A DNA stretch of 64,000 nucleotides from CAWIXB01 sp963839955 (lineage in GTDB: Bacteria > Actinomycetota > Actinomycetes > JACCUZ01): the NCBI GenBank assembly GCA_963839955.1, contig CAWIXB010000001.1, positions 3,472,001 through 3,536,000 of the forward strand. Reading direction: 5' to 3'. Shown piece after piece: positions 1-6,575 of the stretch. The stretch's first letter is position 1, and every line of letters begins with the position of its first letter. Under the pieces are notes generated by a model. It made no database searches. It saw only the letters and a program-made list of their open reading frames with translations, and was not told the origin of the DNA. The position numbers were made by a program, and so were the translations under genes.

Positions 1-2
1 GC

Positions 3-446
3 CTGCGAGCCCACCTGCTCGTCGACAGCGCCACCCTTGCCGGGCAGATCGCGCTGCTGCTGCGGGCACCGGAGAACCCCTCACCCGAGGCGGACCTCGG
101 CGGGTCTGCGGGGTCGGCGACCTTGTTGCCCGGCTGGTACGACGACTGGGTCATCGTGCCCCGCGAGCGGCTGCGCCAGATGTACCTCGAGGCGCTCGAG
201 ATCACCGCATACCGGCAGCTCGCTCGCGGCTGGCACGCCAGGGCGCTGGAGTCGGCCCTGATCGCGGCCGGTCTCGAGCCGCTGCGTGAGACGGCGCACC
301 GCGCTCTCGTGCAGATCCACCTCTCGGTGGGCAACGTCAGCGAGGCGGTCCGGGTCTTCGACTCGTTCCGCGAGCGGCTCGATCGTGAGATGTCGGTCGC
401 GCCTACGCCCGCGATGCGGGGACTCCTGTCCGCAGTCATGGCGTAG
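3..446 (+). CDS. C-terminal part of a BTAD-type (SARP/AfsR-like) transcriptional regulator, cut by the window edge
   Basis: The reading frame is open from the first complete codon and ends at the TAG at 444-446, so only the C-terminal 147 residues are present. The alpha-helical stretch with ELARGWHARAL-like packing, then ALRRETAHRALVQIHL-like and AVRVFDSFRERLDREM-like helices, is the tetratricopeptide-like bacterial transcriptional activator domain that follows the winged helix in SARP regulators. The DNA-binding part lies outside the window. Family members activate secondary metabolism or stress genes. The target cannot be judged from here. Confidence 0.75.
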   Translation: MRAHLLVDSATLAGQIALLLRAPENPSPEADLGGSAGSATLLPGWYDDWVIVPRERLRQMYLEALEITAYRQLARGWHARALESALIAAGLEPLRETAHRALVQIHLSVGNVSEAVRVFDSFRERLDREMSVAPTPAMRGLLSAVMA

Positions 447-1017
447 CTACTTGCCCAGGCGTCCGTCGATGCGTTCGCGCAGCAGGTCGGCGTGGCCGTT
501 GTGTCGCGCGTACTCCTCCACCATGTGCACCAGCACCTCGCGCAATGAGATCTCCCCGTCTTCGAAGGGATGCTTGCCCGTGATGTCGAGGTCGGGCGCG
601 TCGGCGACGAACCGTTGCGCGAAGGCGACCTCGGACCGCCACGCGTGCCATGCCTGCGCCACCCCCCTCCACGTCGGGAGCCGCGCCGTCGAAGTCTCCA
701 TCCCGGTCGGTGGCGGAACGGAAGTGCGACGGCGCATCCTGCTCGGCCATCACCCGGCGGAACCATTGGCGCTCGATGTCGGCCATGTGACGCACCAGTC
801 CGAGCAGCGACAAGATGGACGGCTCAACGGAGCGGCGGGCCAGGTCGGCCGCGTCGAGACCGGCTCACTTCATCTCCAGGGTGAGGCGCTGACATCGCAG
901 GTACTCGACCAGCGTGGTGCGCTCGTCGCCCAGACGCGGGCCGCCTTCCCGTGGGTCGTTCTCTGCGTCGACGAACATCTCTGCCCTCAGGCTCGAGCCA
1001 CTCATGGCCGCCATCAT
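447..1017 (-). pseudogene. DinB/DUF664-family protein, broken by a stop codon and a frameshift
   Basis: Read from an ATG at 1017 with GGAG upstream, the protein matches DUF664 (DinB-like four-helix) proteins: LGDERTTLVEYL, then SLLGLVRHMADIERQWFRR, then VHMVEEYARHNGHADLLR and an RIDG end. Two lesions interrupt it. An in-frame TGA at 865-867 stands where relatives have Cys in a K-C-x-G-L motif. A G6 run at 662-667 holds one G too many and shifts the frame, and removing one G rejoins the two halves exactly. DinB-fold proteins are often metal-binding thiol transferases or of unknown function. A TGA in place of Cys could suggest selenocysteine, but the second lesion makes decay or sequence error more likely. 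Confidence 0.8.
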
Positions 1018-1085
1018 CGGCGAACTCCGCGTGACGCACCACGGGCTTTCCTGGGCCGGTCAGCGCCACGGGTACCGTGGCGCGC

Positions 1086-1460
1086 ATGACTGACGATGGC
1101 GTTGTCGTCTGGTACAACCCGCGCTGCTCGAAGTGCCAGGGTGCCGACGAGTTGCTCGCGGCGTACGGCGTGCCCGCGCAGCGGGTCTTCTACCTCGATG
1201 ACCCGCCGTCCCGAGACGAGATCCGCCGTGTGCTCGCCCTGCTCGGATCGACGGACCCGCGCGTCATGATGCGGACGCGCGAGCCCCGCTACGGAGAGCT
1301 CGGCCTGGCGGACAGTTCGGCCGACGACCTGATCGATGCGATGGCGACCTACCCCGAGCTCATCGAGCGACCGATCGTGATCCGCGCGGACCGGGCCGTA
1401 GTCGCGCGGCCGCCGGAGCTCCTCCTGTCCCTGCTCGACGCCGACCAGAAGCCCGTCTGA
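1086..1460 (+). CDS. ArsC/Spx-like thioredoxin-fold reductase
   Basis: This 124-residue protein belongs to the ArsC (YffB/Spx) branch of the thioredoxin fold. The N-terminal YNPRCSKCQ holds the active-site Cys of arsenate reductases with a second Cys three residues on. The C-terminal half has the usual REPRYGELGL and PELIERPIVI segments and the RP motif (ARPPELLLSLL) that closes the fold. A GTG at 1077 gives a slightly longer version, but the ATG at 1086 matches the usual family start. It would reduce arsenate or act on other thiols. No ars operon partner is adjacent, so arsenic resistance itself is not supported by context. Confidence 0.85.
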   Translation: MTDDGVVVWYNPRCSKCQGADELLAAYGVPAQRVFYLDDPPSRDEIRRVLALLGSTDPRVMMRTREPRYGELGLADSSADDLIDAMATYPELIERPIVIRADRAVVARPPELLLSLLDADQKPV

Positions 1461-1474
1461 CCCGTCCACTTCTT

Positions 1475-1580
1475 GATCGTTCCCAGGCCCCACAATGCCT
1501 CGGGGGCGCCCGTTGTGTCGCGCTGGCGCGAGCCAGATCGACGTCGCCCGCCATCGCCTATGTGGGGCCGGGTAACGATC
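1475..1580. repeat. 20-bp near-perfect inverted repeat around a 66-nt structured spacer
   Basis: GATCGTTCCCAGGCCCCACA at 1475-1494 recurs inverted at 1561-1580 with 18 of 20 positions matching. The 66-nt spacer contains a further small hairpin (CTGGC-GCGA-GCCAG). It sits between two convergent genes, the ArsC-like gene on the plus strand and the Cas2-like gene on the minus strand. It could be a bidirectional transcription-stop structure, a MITE-like remnant or a structured RNA. No target-site duplication was recognised. Confidence 0.55.
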
Positions 1581-1623
1581 ATGGGCCCCGTCACGCCGCC
1601 TCCGCGAATCCGCCCCTGCCAGA

Positions 1624-1947
1624 TCAGGGGGACAGCATTCCTTCCCTCTGCGTGTTGCTGATGTTCTGGCTGTTGGAAAGCAGCCACGCGTGCACTGGCC
1701 CGGCCATGTTGTGGATCGCCCACTGATCGCCGCCGACGTGGAACACGAGGAGCTGGTCATTGCTGTCGATATACGGCGCCAGGTCGTTGCGCAACTGTTG
1801 GGCGGACTTGTAGGTGTCGACGATCCAGACCGACTCGAGCAATCGTTGAGCTCGGCCACCGGGACCTTTCAGAGCCGCGTACAGCGCTGCGTAGTCGTTT
1901 CCCGACTCGGGTCCGCCGAGGTCGTAGGAAACCAGTAGTCGGGGCAT
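1624..1947 (-). CDS. Cas2-like / SinR-family ferredoxin-fold protein
   Basis: The 107-residue protein opens with PRLLVSYDLGGP, the first strand and Asp-containing loop typical of Cas2 and VapD-like ferredoxin-fold proteins. SVWIVDTYKSAQQLRNDLAPYIDSNDQLLVFHV follows the SinR-family pattern of a second strand, helix and third strand. It is the second gene of an apparent operon, starting 31 nt after the stop of the NYN-domain gene. Cas2 relatives are metal-dependent nucleases or structural dimers. No cas1, effector or repeat array is near, so this is a stand-alone Cas2-like protein rather than a CRISPR component. Its function is inferred only from fold similarity. Confidence 0.75.
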   Translation of the reverse strand: MPRLLVSYDLGGPESGNDYAALYAALKGPGGRAQRLLESVWIVDTYKSAQQLRNDLAPYIDSNDQLLVFHVGGDQWAIHNMAGPVHAWLLSNSQNISNTQREGMLSP

Positions 1948-1978
1948 GTTCCCTCCGGTGTTGCTTGCTCAGCCGGGT

Positions 1979-2704
1979 CTACGTCTTGCGCTTGTCGCGA
2001 ACCAGCACGACTTGATTCTCCCGTTTGATCTCGAACAGCTCGGTAGCTTGCATGAGATCGACGAGCTTCCGGTAACCGTAGTTGCGCGGATCGAAGGAGG
2101 CGCGGTTGCCGATCTGGTTGCGCACTTGGCTCAATTGAGCCCAACGATCGTCGTCGTCGCTCGCTGCGTCGACGGCGTTGCGCAGCATCTGAACGAGGCG
2201 CGTGTCACCGCGCAGCGTGTTGCGGTCGGTGGCCTTGAGCTCTGGTCCGTCCGGCTTGGCCGAAGGCTGCACCAGGCCTTCGACGTAGGTGAATTTCGAG
2301 CAGGCGTTGACGAACGGCTCAGGCGTCTTCTGTTCACCGAACCCGTAAACCTGCACGCCGTCAGTCAGAATGCGCATTACCAGGGGTGTGAAGTCGGCAT
2401 CACTTGACACGATGGCGAACGCATCGATGGATTTGGCGTAGAGCAGGTCCATGGCATCGATCACCATCGCCATGTCGGAGGCGTTCTTGCCGCTGCTGTA
2501 GGCAAACTGTTGCATCGGGCGAATCGCGGAGTCGAACAGAGTCGCCTCCCACTGCTTGAGGTGGGGGCTCTTCCAGTTGCCGTAGGCGCGCCGCACGTTC
2601 GCAGAGCCATGGCGAGCAATCTCAGCCAGGATCACATCGATCTTCGATGCCGGGGCATTGTCGGCATCGATGAGCAGCGCGATGCGGTTCTCGGGAGCAT
2701 TCAT
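1979..2704 (-). CDS. NYN-domain (PIN-like) RNase-type protein with C-terminal OST-HTH/LOTUS domain
   Basis: Residues 5-140 form a NYN domain of the LabA/DUF88 type. The acidic residues that bind metal in PIN-like nucleases are visible at LLIDADN (D13, D15), NASDMAMVID (D77, D83) and SSDADF (D102, D104). Residues about 165-240 contain a LOTUS/OST-HTH-like winged helix (LSQVRNQIGNRASFDPRNYGY) of the kind that binds RNA. The ATG at 2704 has GAGGTG eight bases upstream. The protein is predicted to be a single-strand-specific or structured-RNA nuclease. It leads an operon with the Cas2-like gene, so the two may act together on RNA. Confidence 0.85.
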   Translation of the reverse strand: MNAPENRIALLIDADNAPASKIDVILAEIARHGSANVRRAYGNWKSPHLKQWEATLFDSAIRPMQQFAYSSGKNASDMAMVIDAMDLLYAKSIDAFAIVSSDADFTPLVMRILTDGVQVYGFGEQKTPEPFVNACSKFTYVEGLVQPSAKPDGPELKATDRNTLRGDTRLVQMLRNAVDAASDDDDRWAQLSQVRNQIGNRASFDPRNYGYRKLVDLMQATELFEIKRENQVVLVRDKRKT

Positions 2705-2822
2705 GTTGGATCACCTCGTGGGCCGAACCTAGTTCATCCCCAGGAACACTCATTACGAGGCATTACCGGCGCTAGGGTCGGCGTCTCATCGCCGGAGCAA
2801 GCTCCTTGCGGAGTCACCTTAA

Positions 2823-3165
2823 GGCGGGCCAGGCCCGGTCGAAACTGACTCCGAGGCATCATTCAGCGGGTATTGCGAGCAGGCCGACCTGGTCTGCCGC
2901 CACGGCGGAGAAGAGTGCGTCATCGTCTTCCCGGAACGTTCAGCGGAGGACGCCGTGACCGCGTTGGAACGGGTGCAGCAGGAACTTCTCTTGGCGCTAG
3001 CCAGCGGCAGTGCGCCCGGCTTCACGGCCAGCTTCGGCGTCGCGCACTTCGCACGACGCCGCCTCGCTGGAGGAGTTGTGCCGCCTCGTCGATGTCGCGT
3101 TCTTCCGGGTGAAACGCGAGGGCCGCGACCGCATCGTTGCCGGGTCGGTGCCTGACGGCGGGCGA
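2823..3165 (+). pseudogene. Remnant of a GGDEF (diguanylate cyclase) domain, 5'-truncated and frameshifted
   Basis: After an in-frame TAA at 2820 the reading ADLVCRHGGEECVIVFPE carries the GGEE active-site loop of a diguanylate cyclase, then a typical ALERVQQELL helix and TASFGVAHF strand. Near 3050 one extra base moves the frame, and the domain continues as DAASLEELCRLVDVAFFRVKREGRDRI, the usual C-terminal helix and NR-like end. The first half of the domain and any sensor module are missing. It cannot make a working enzyme as it stands. An intact GGDEF protein is encoded at 52.1-53.1 kb. Confidence 0.75.
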
Positions 3166-3188
3166 GGATGCCGCGAGGCCACTCGGCG

Positions 3189-3521
3189 TCAGCCGTGCTT
3201 GCCCACGGTCAGCAGGACCGCAGAGTCTTCGAGCGCCTCAAGAGCGTGCCGCGCATCGGGCACGACGAGCAGGTCCCCGGCCATGCCATCCCACGCCGTT
3301 CCACCCGTCGTGAGGCGGACCCGTCCGGCCAGTACGTGCACGGTTGCCTCCCCCGGGTTCTCGTGCTCGTCGAGCCGGCGGCCCGCGGCCATCGCGATCA
3401 TGGTCTGCCGGAGTACGTGCTCGTGCCCGCCGTAGACCGTGTGCGCGCTGCGCCCGCTGGACTCCCGCTTTGCGATCTCCAACTGCTCACGGGCAAGGGC
3501 AGTCAACGACAGCTTCTCCAT
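3189..3521 (-). CDS. Small cupin-domain protein
   Basis: The 110-residue protein has a single cupin barrel. DEHENPGEATVHVLAGRVRL matches cupin motif 1 (His/Glu metal-ligand pattern) and GDLLVVPDARHALEAL matches motif 2 with its His. The N-terminal helix (SLTALAREQLEIAKRE) is common in stand-alone actinobacterial cupins thought to sense or bind small molecules. The ATG at 3521 was chosen because a longer upstream reading has no family resemblance and runs antisense to the next gene. It is transcribed divergently from the zinc-ribbon gene at 3672. No specific substrate can be named. Confidence 0.85.
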   Translation of the reverse strand: MEKLSLTALAREQLEIAKRESSGRSAHTVYGGHEHVLRQTMIAMAAGRRLDEHENPGEATVHVLAGRVRLTTGGTAWDGMAGDLLVVPDARHALEALEDSAVLLTVGKHG

Positions 3522-3608
3522 GGCACCACCCTGCCACTCCGAACCTCGCGCTCCTATCGCCGAACCAAATGGCGGTTGTCTGCGTCCTTGTGTGCGTCGG
3601 ACGGGACT

Positions 3609-3637
3609 CGGGACCAGGGCGGGGGGGGTTGGTCCCG
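3609..3637. promoter_or_regulatory. Inverted repeat with G-rich loop in a divergent intergenic region
   Basis: CGGGACCA (3609-3616) and TGGTCCCG (3630-3637) are perfect 8-bp inverted arms around a 13-nt loop that is almost all G. It lies between the divergent cupin gene and the zinc-ribbon gene, 34 nt before the latter's start, so an operator or attenuator role is possible. The half-sites resemble DosR half-sites (GGGAC...GTCCC), but their spacing is far too wide. Confidence 0.35.
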
Positions 3638-3671
3638 ATCTCCCTAGCCAGGACTGTGGGAGGGCAGCCTC

Positions 3672-3995
3672 ATGACTGAGTTTCAGATGGAGTGCCGCGA
3701 GTGTCGTGAGACTGTCGAGATTCGTGCCGAGGCGACCATCCTGCGCGTCGACGGCATGCCTGCGACGGGGGAGCTGCTGTTCCGCTGCCCCAGCTGCGAG
3801 ACGCCGGACGTGCTGCTGGTGGCGGGTGACACGCTCTCGATCCTGCTGCTGGCCGGTGCCCCACCGCTCACCCTCAGCGAGCCGACCGCCGACGAGGTCG
3901 ACCTGCTGTCTCCCCGCTCGCGATTCGACTGGGATGACCTGCTCGACTGGCATGAGCAACTCGACGCCGTCGAGACAGTCGTGCCCTGGGAGTGA
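3672..3995 (+). CDS. Small acidic protein with two CxxC zinc-ribbon knuckles
   Basis: The protein is 107 residues long. C8/C11 and C39/C42 form two CxxC knuckles around a short beta segment, the layout of a zinc ribbon. The rest is acidic (DEVDLLSPRSRFDWDDLLDWHEQL). It is an actinobacterial hypothetical of unknown role. Zinc ribbons of this sort mediate protein or nucleic-acid contacts. It is followed by a short gap and then the lipoprotein gene, on the same strand. Confidence 0.75.
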   Translation: MTEFQMECRECRETVEIRAEATILRVDGMPATGELLFRCPSCETPDVLLVAGDTLSILLLAGAPPLTLSEPTADEVDLLSPRSRFDWDDLLDWHEQLDAVETVVPWE

Positions 3996-4096
3996 GCTCG
4001 CCGTCCGCGCGTGGCGGCAGTCGGTCATGACGACCTCGGCCGCCACCTGACACATCCCTGTGGGCCGCAGAGCGGTCTGGCCCTAGAGTTCCGCGA

Positions 4097-4624
4097 GTGT
4101 CGTGGAACAAGATGGCAATCGTCCTCGCTCTGCTCCTCATCTCAGGTTGCGCGACCGGCGTCGGGTCCGGGTCGGCGTCTGACCCCTCGTCCATGCGGCC
4201 GACGGATAGCTCCACGCCATCGACCGCAACCCCCGCCCCCGCCGGCGATCAGCCGCCCGGCCAAGCCGACAACAACGCGTGGAAGCACCGCGGCGAGTTG
4301 GCGGCCGCCGACCGCAAGGTTGCCGACCGCGCCGGAGCGCGCATCCGGCCAGCCTTGGCGCGGCTGCAGGCGGCCGGCAACGTCACTCCCGACGCAACAA
4401 GGCGCACGCTGCTGGGGCTCGGCTACCCGAGGACAGACATCGAGGTCTTGCCGATGCACGTGCCGTCCGGGTGGACCTCACCGCAACCACCCGTCGGATC
4501 GGTGTTCGCCGTGCACGTCGGACAGGCCGCCTGCGTGATCGGTGACGTGCGCCCGGAGCGCGTGCTGGTCGAGGTCAGAGGCGCGGCTGCCGAGTACGGC
4601 TGCCTCGAGCCGTTCTCACACTGA
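4097..4624 (+). CDS. Predicted lipoprotein of unknown function
   Basis: The N-terminus is a lipoprotein signal: a hydrophobic stretch IVLALLLISGC with the lipobox Cys at residue 18 (GTG start at 4097). After a Ser/Thr/Pro-rich linker to about residue 55, the mature part (residues 60-175) has an ARIRPALARLQ helix and a C-terminal beta section ending GAAAEYGCLE. I do not recognise a family. The downstream start is 25 nt away and in the same direction, so it may be co-transcribed with the reductase-like gene. Confidence 0.75.
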   Translation: MSWNKMAIVLALLLISGCATGVGSGSASDPSSMRPTDSSTPSTATPAPAGDQPPGQADNNAWKHRGELAAADRKVADRAGARIRPALARLQAAGNVTPDATRRTLLGLGYPRTDIEVLPMHVPSGWTSPQPPVGSVFAVHVGQAACVIGDVRPERVLVEVRGAAAEYGCLEPFSH

Positions 4625-4649
4625 AACCTGCGATGACCAGGAAGGCCCC

Positions 4650-5207
4650 ATGACAAAGACCGTCTACTACACCGCGACGACGCTGGACGGGTTCCTCGCC
4701 GACCAGCACGACTCGCTGGACTGGCTGTTCGTCCAGGACATCGACCGCGAGGGGCCGATGAATTACGGCGCCTTCATCGCCGCTGTCGGGGCCATCGTGA
4801 TGGGTCGCACGACGTACGAGTGGATCCGCGCCCACATGGCGTCCACCGGCGAGCAGTGGTCCTACCCGATGCCCACGTTCGTCACGACCCACGCCGATCT
4901 GCCGGCAGTCGAGGGCGCCGACGTCCGCTTCGTCCAGGGCGACGTCGCGCCGATCCACGCCGCGCTCGTCGAAGCCGCGGGCGACAAGGACATCTGGGTG
5001 GTCGGCGGAGGTGACCTCGCAGCTCAGTTCGCCGAGGCCGGGCTGCTCGACGAGCTGCAGCTGTCGATCGCGGCCGTCACGCTGGGCGCCGGACGGCCGC
5101 TGTTCCCACGGAGGTTCAACCTCGAGCTCACCGACGTGGTGCGCAACCGGGCCTTTGTCTGCGCGACGTACGCGGTGGTGGGCCCGCTCTCGCCGGCTAG
5201 CGGTTGA
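4650..5207 (+). CDS. Dihydrofolate-reductase-like (RibD C-terminal domain) protein
   Basis: The 185-residue protein has the RibD_C/DHFR fold. It starts KTVYYTATTLDGFLAD, has the conserved AIVMGRTTYEWI segment, then DIWVVGGGDLAAQF (the NADPH-binding GGG loop) and LQLSIAAVTLGAGRPLF. Stand-alone members of this group are NAD(P)H-dependent reductases of unknown substrate in actinobacteria. ATG 4650 has a purine-rich AGGAAGG upstream. The 3' end overlaps the convergent HxlR gene by 11 bases. Confidence 0.9.
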   Translation: MTKTVYYTATTLDGFLADQHDSLDWLFVQDIDREGPMNYGAFIAAVGAIVMGRTTYEWIRAHMASTGEQWSYPMPTFVTTHADLPAVEGADVRFVQGDVAPIHAALVEAAGDKDIWVVGGGDLAAQFAEAGLLDELQLSIAAVTLGAGRPLFPRRFNLELTDVVRNRAFVCATYAVVGPLSPASG

Positions 5208-5703
5208 CGTCGGCCGACGTCGCGTAGGCGGCCTGCAACTGCTCTGCGACAGTCGGGCCGTCCGGTGCGGGTTGCCGGCGTGCCTGTCTCCCGAGATGGG
5301 CCTCCCGGAGCTCGTCCATGAACGTCTCCCAGAGGGGCGGTCCGCCGGCAGCGAGCACCTTCGCCCGGGCGGCGTACTCCTCTTCCACCGGCAGGTGTCG
5401 CGTCCCCCACGCGCTGAGCTGGGCGAAGACCGGGACGAGCTCGATCGCCTGCTCGGTGAGGCTGTAGGTGACCTTCTGTTTGTGCGAGGGATCGTCGGCC
5501 TTGGTGAGCAGGCCGTGCTCGACGAGCGCGGCGAGCCGGTCGGCCAGGATGTTCGACGAGATGCGCTCGGGGCCGCCGAGCAACTCGCGGAAGTGCCGGG
5601 CACCGGTGAAGACGATGTCGCGCAGGACGAGCAGGCTCCAGCGGTCGCCGAGGATCTCCAGCGACAGGTTGACCGGGCACCCCGAACGCACGTCCTTGCG
5701 CAC
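5197..5703 (-). CDS. HxlR-family transcriptional regulator
   Basis: The 168-residue protein has the HxlR winged helix at residues 8-100: CPVNLSLEILGDRWSLLVLRDI, then HFRELLGGPERISSNILADRLAALVEHGLL and a wing ending VTYSLTEQAIEL. C9 lies where redox-sensing HxlR proteins carry their reactive Cys. The gene is divergent from a DUF899 thioredoxin-like gene. The shared promoter region holds an inverted repeat fitting an HxlR operator, so it probably controls that gene and itself in response to electrophile or redox stress. Confidence 0.9.
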   Translation of the reverse strand: MRKDVRSGCPVNLSLEILGDRWSLLVLRDIVFTGARHFRELLGGPERISSNILADRLAALVEHGLLTKADDPSHKQKVTYSLTEQAIELVPVFAQLSAWGTRHLPVEEEYAARAKVLAAGGPPLWETFMDELREAHLGRQARRQPAPDGPTVAEQLQAAYATSADVNR

Positions 5704-5756
5704 CGCACCGCCCTTCCCAACCGGTTGTGTTCTCGCACCAGTATGCCCTAGTATGG

Positions 5757-5779
5757 ACTGGTTGCGAAACGGAACCAGT
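5757..5779. promoter_or_regulatory. Candidate HxlR operator between divergent genes
   Basis: ACTGGTT (5757-5763) and AACCAGT (5773-5779) form a perfect 7-bp inverted repeat with a 9-nt spacer. It ends 13 nt before the DUF899 start. A second perfect palindrome, CAACCGGTTG (5718-5727), lies closer to the HxlR start. The two share an AACC/GGTT half-site, which fits binding by the adjacent regulator. Confidence 0.55.
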
Positions 5780-5792
5780 TGAGAGGAGCGGC

Positions 5793-6575
5793 ATGACGGC
5801 GACGGGGAATCTGCCCGAGGTGGTGTCGAGCGAGGATTGGCTCGCCGCCCGCAAGGAGCTGCTGGCGAAGGAGAAGGAGCTGACCCGGGCGCGTGACCGG
5901 CTCAACGCCGACCGACGTCGGTTGCCGATGGTCCGCATGGACAAGCCGTACGCCTTCGAGGGCCCGGACGGGACGGCCAGCCTGCTCGACCTGTTCGAGG
6001 GCCGCCCGCAGCTGGTGATGCACCACTTCATGTTCGGTCCGGACTGGGACGAGGCCTGCCCGAGCTGCTCCTCCGCCGCCGACGGGATCGGCCGGCTGAG
6101 GCAGTTGCACGTGCGCAGCACCACGCTCGTCGCGGTGTCGCGGGCGCCGTACGAGAAGCTCGCCGCGTTCCGCGAGCGGATGGGCTGGTCGTTCCCCTGG
6201 TACTCCTCGTACGGCAGCGACTTCAACTACGACTTCCATGCGACCCTCGACGACCGGGTCGCCCCCGTGCTGCAGCAGTTCCGCACCGAGACCGAGCTCG
6301 CCGTGCCTGGGACAACAGACGGGCCGTGGACCGAGGACATGCGCGGCATGGAGATGCCGGGCATCAGCGCGTTCCTCCGGGTCGATGACGAGGTGTTCCA
6401 CACCTACTCCACCTACGGCCGCGGCATCGAGGAGTTCCACAACGGCTACCAGTACCTCGACCTCACCGCTCTCGGCCGTCAGGAGGAGTGGGAGGAACCG
6501 AAGGGACGCGCGGAGCCACTCGGCCGGCAGGTCGGCGGCCCTGGGATGCGCCTGCCCGACGAATACGACACCTGA
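5793..6575 (+). CDS. DUF899-family thioredoxin-like protein
   Basis: The 260-residue protein is a DUF899 member: SSEDWLAARKELLAKEKELTR, then RRRLPMVRM, LLDLFEGRPQLVMHHFMFGP, a CPSC pair in DEACPSCSSAADG, and the RMGWSFPWYSSYGSDFNYDF segment. The fold is peroxiredoxin/thioredoxin-like with a CxxC. The start has GAGAGGAG eight bases upstream. The divergent HxlR regulator and the inverted repeat between them suggest regulated expression under thiol or oxidative stress. A second DUF899 gene is at 40.9 kb. Confidence 0.9.
   Translation: MTATGNLPEVVSSEDWLAARKELLAKEKELTRARDRLNADRRRLPMVRMDKPYAFEGPDGTASLLDLFEGRPQLVMHHFMFGPDWDEACPSCSSAADGIGRLRQLHVRSTTLVAVSRAPYEKLAAFRERMGWSFPWYSSYGSDFNYDFHATLDDRVAPVLQQFRTETELAVPGTTDGPWTEDMRGMEMPGISAFLRVDDEVFHTYSTYGRGIEEFHNGYQYLDLTALGRQEEWEEPKGRAEPLGRQVGGPGMRLPDEYDT

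Noticed and set aside
1624..1947. CRISPR-Cas locus suggested by the Cas2-like protein
   Set aside because: No cas1 or effector gene and no repeat-spacer array lie nearby. SinR-type Cas2-like proteins occur alone.
3609..3637. A third DosR-like site (GGGAC...GTCCC) before the zinc-ribbon gene
   Set aside because: The half-sites are separated by about 19 bases rather than four, and the loop is a G-run.
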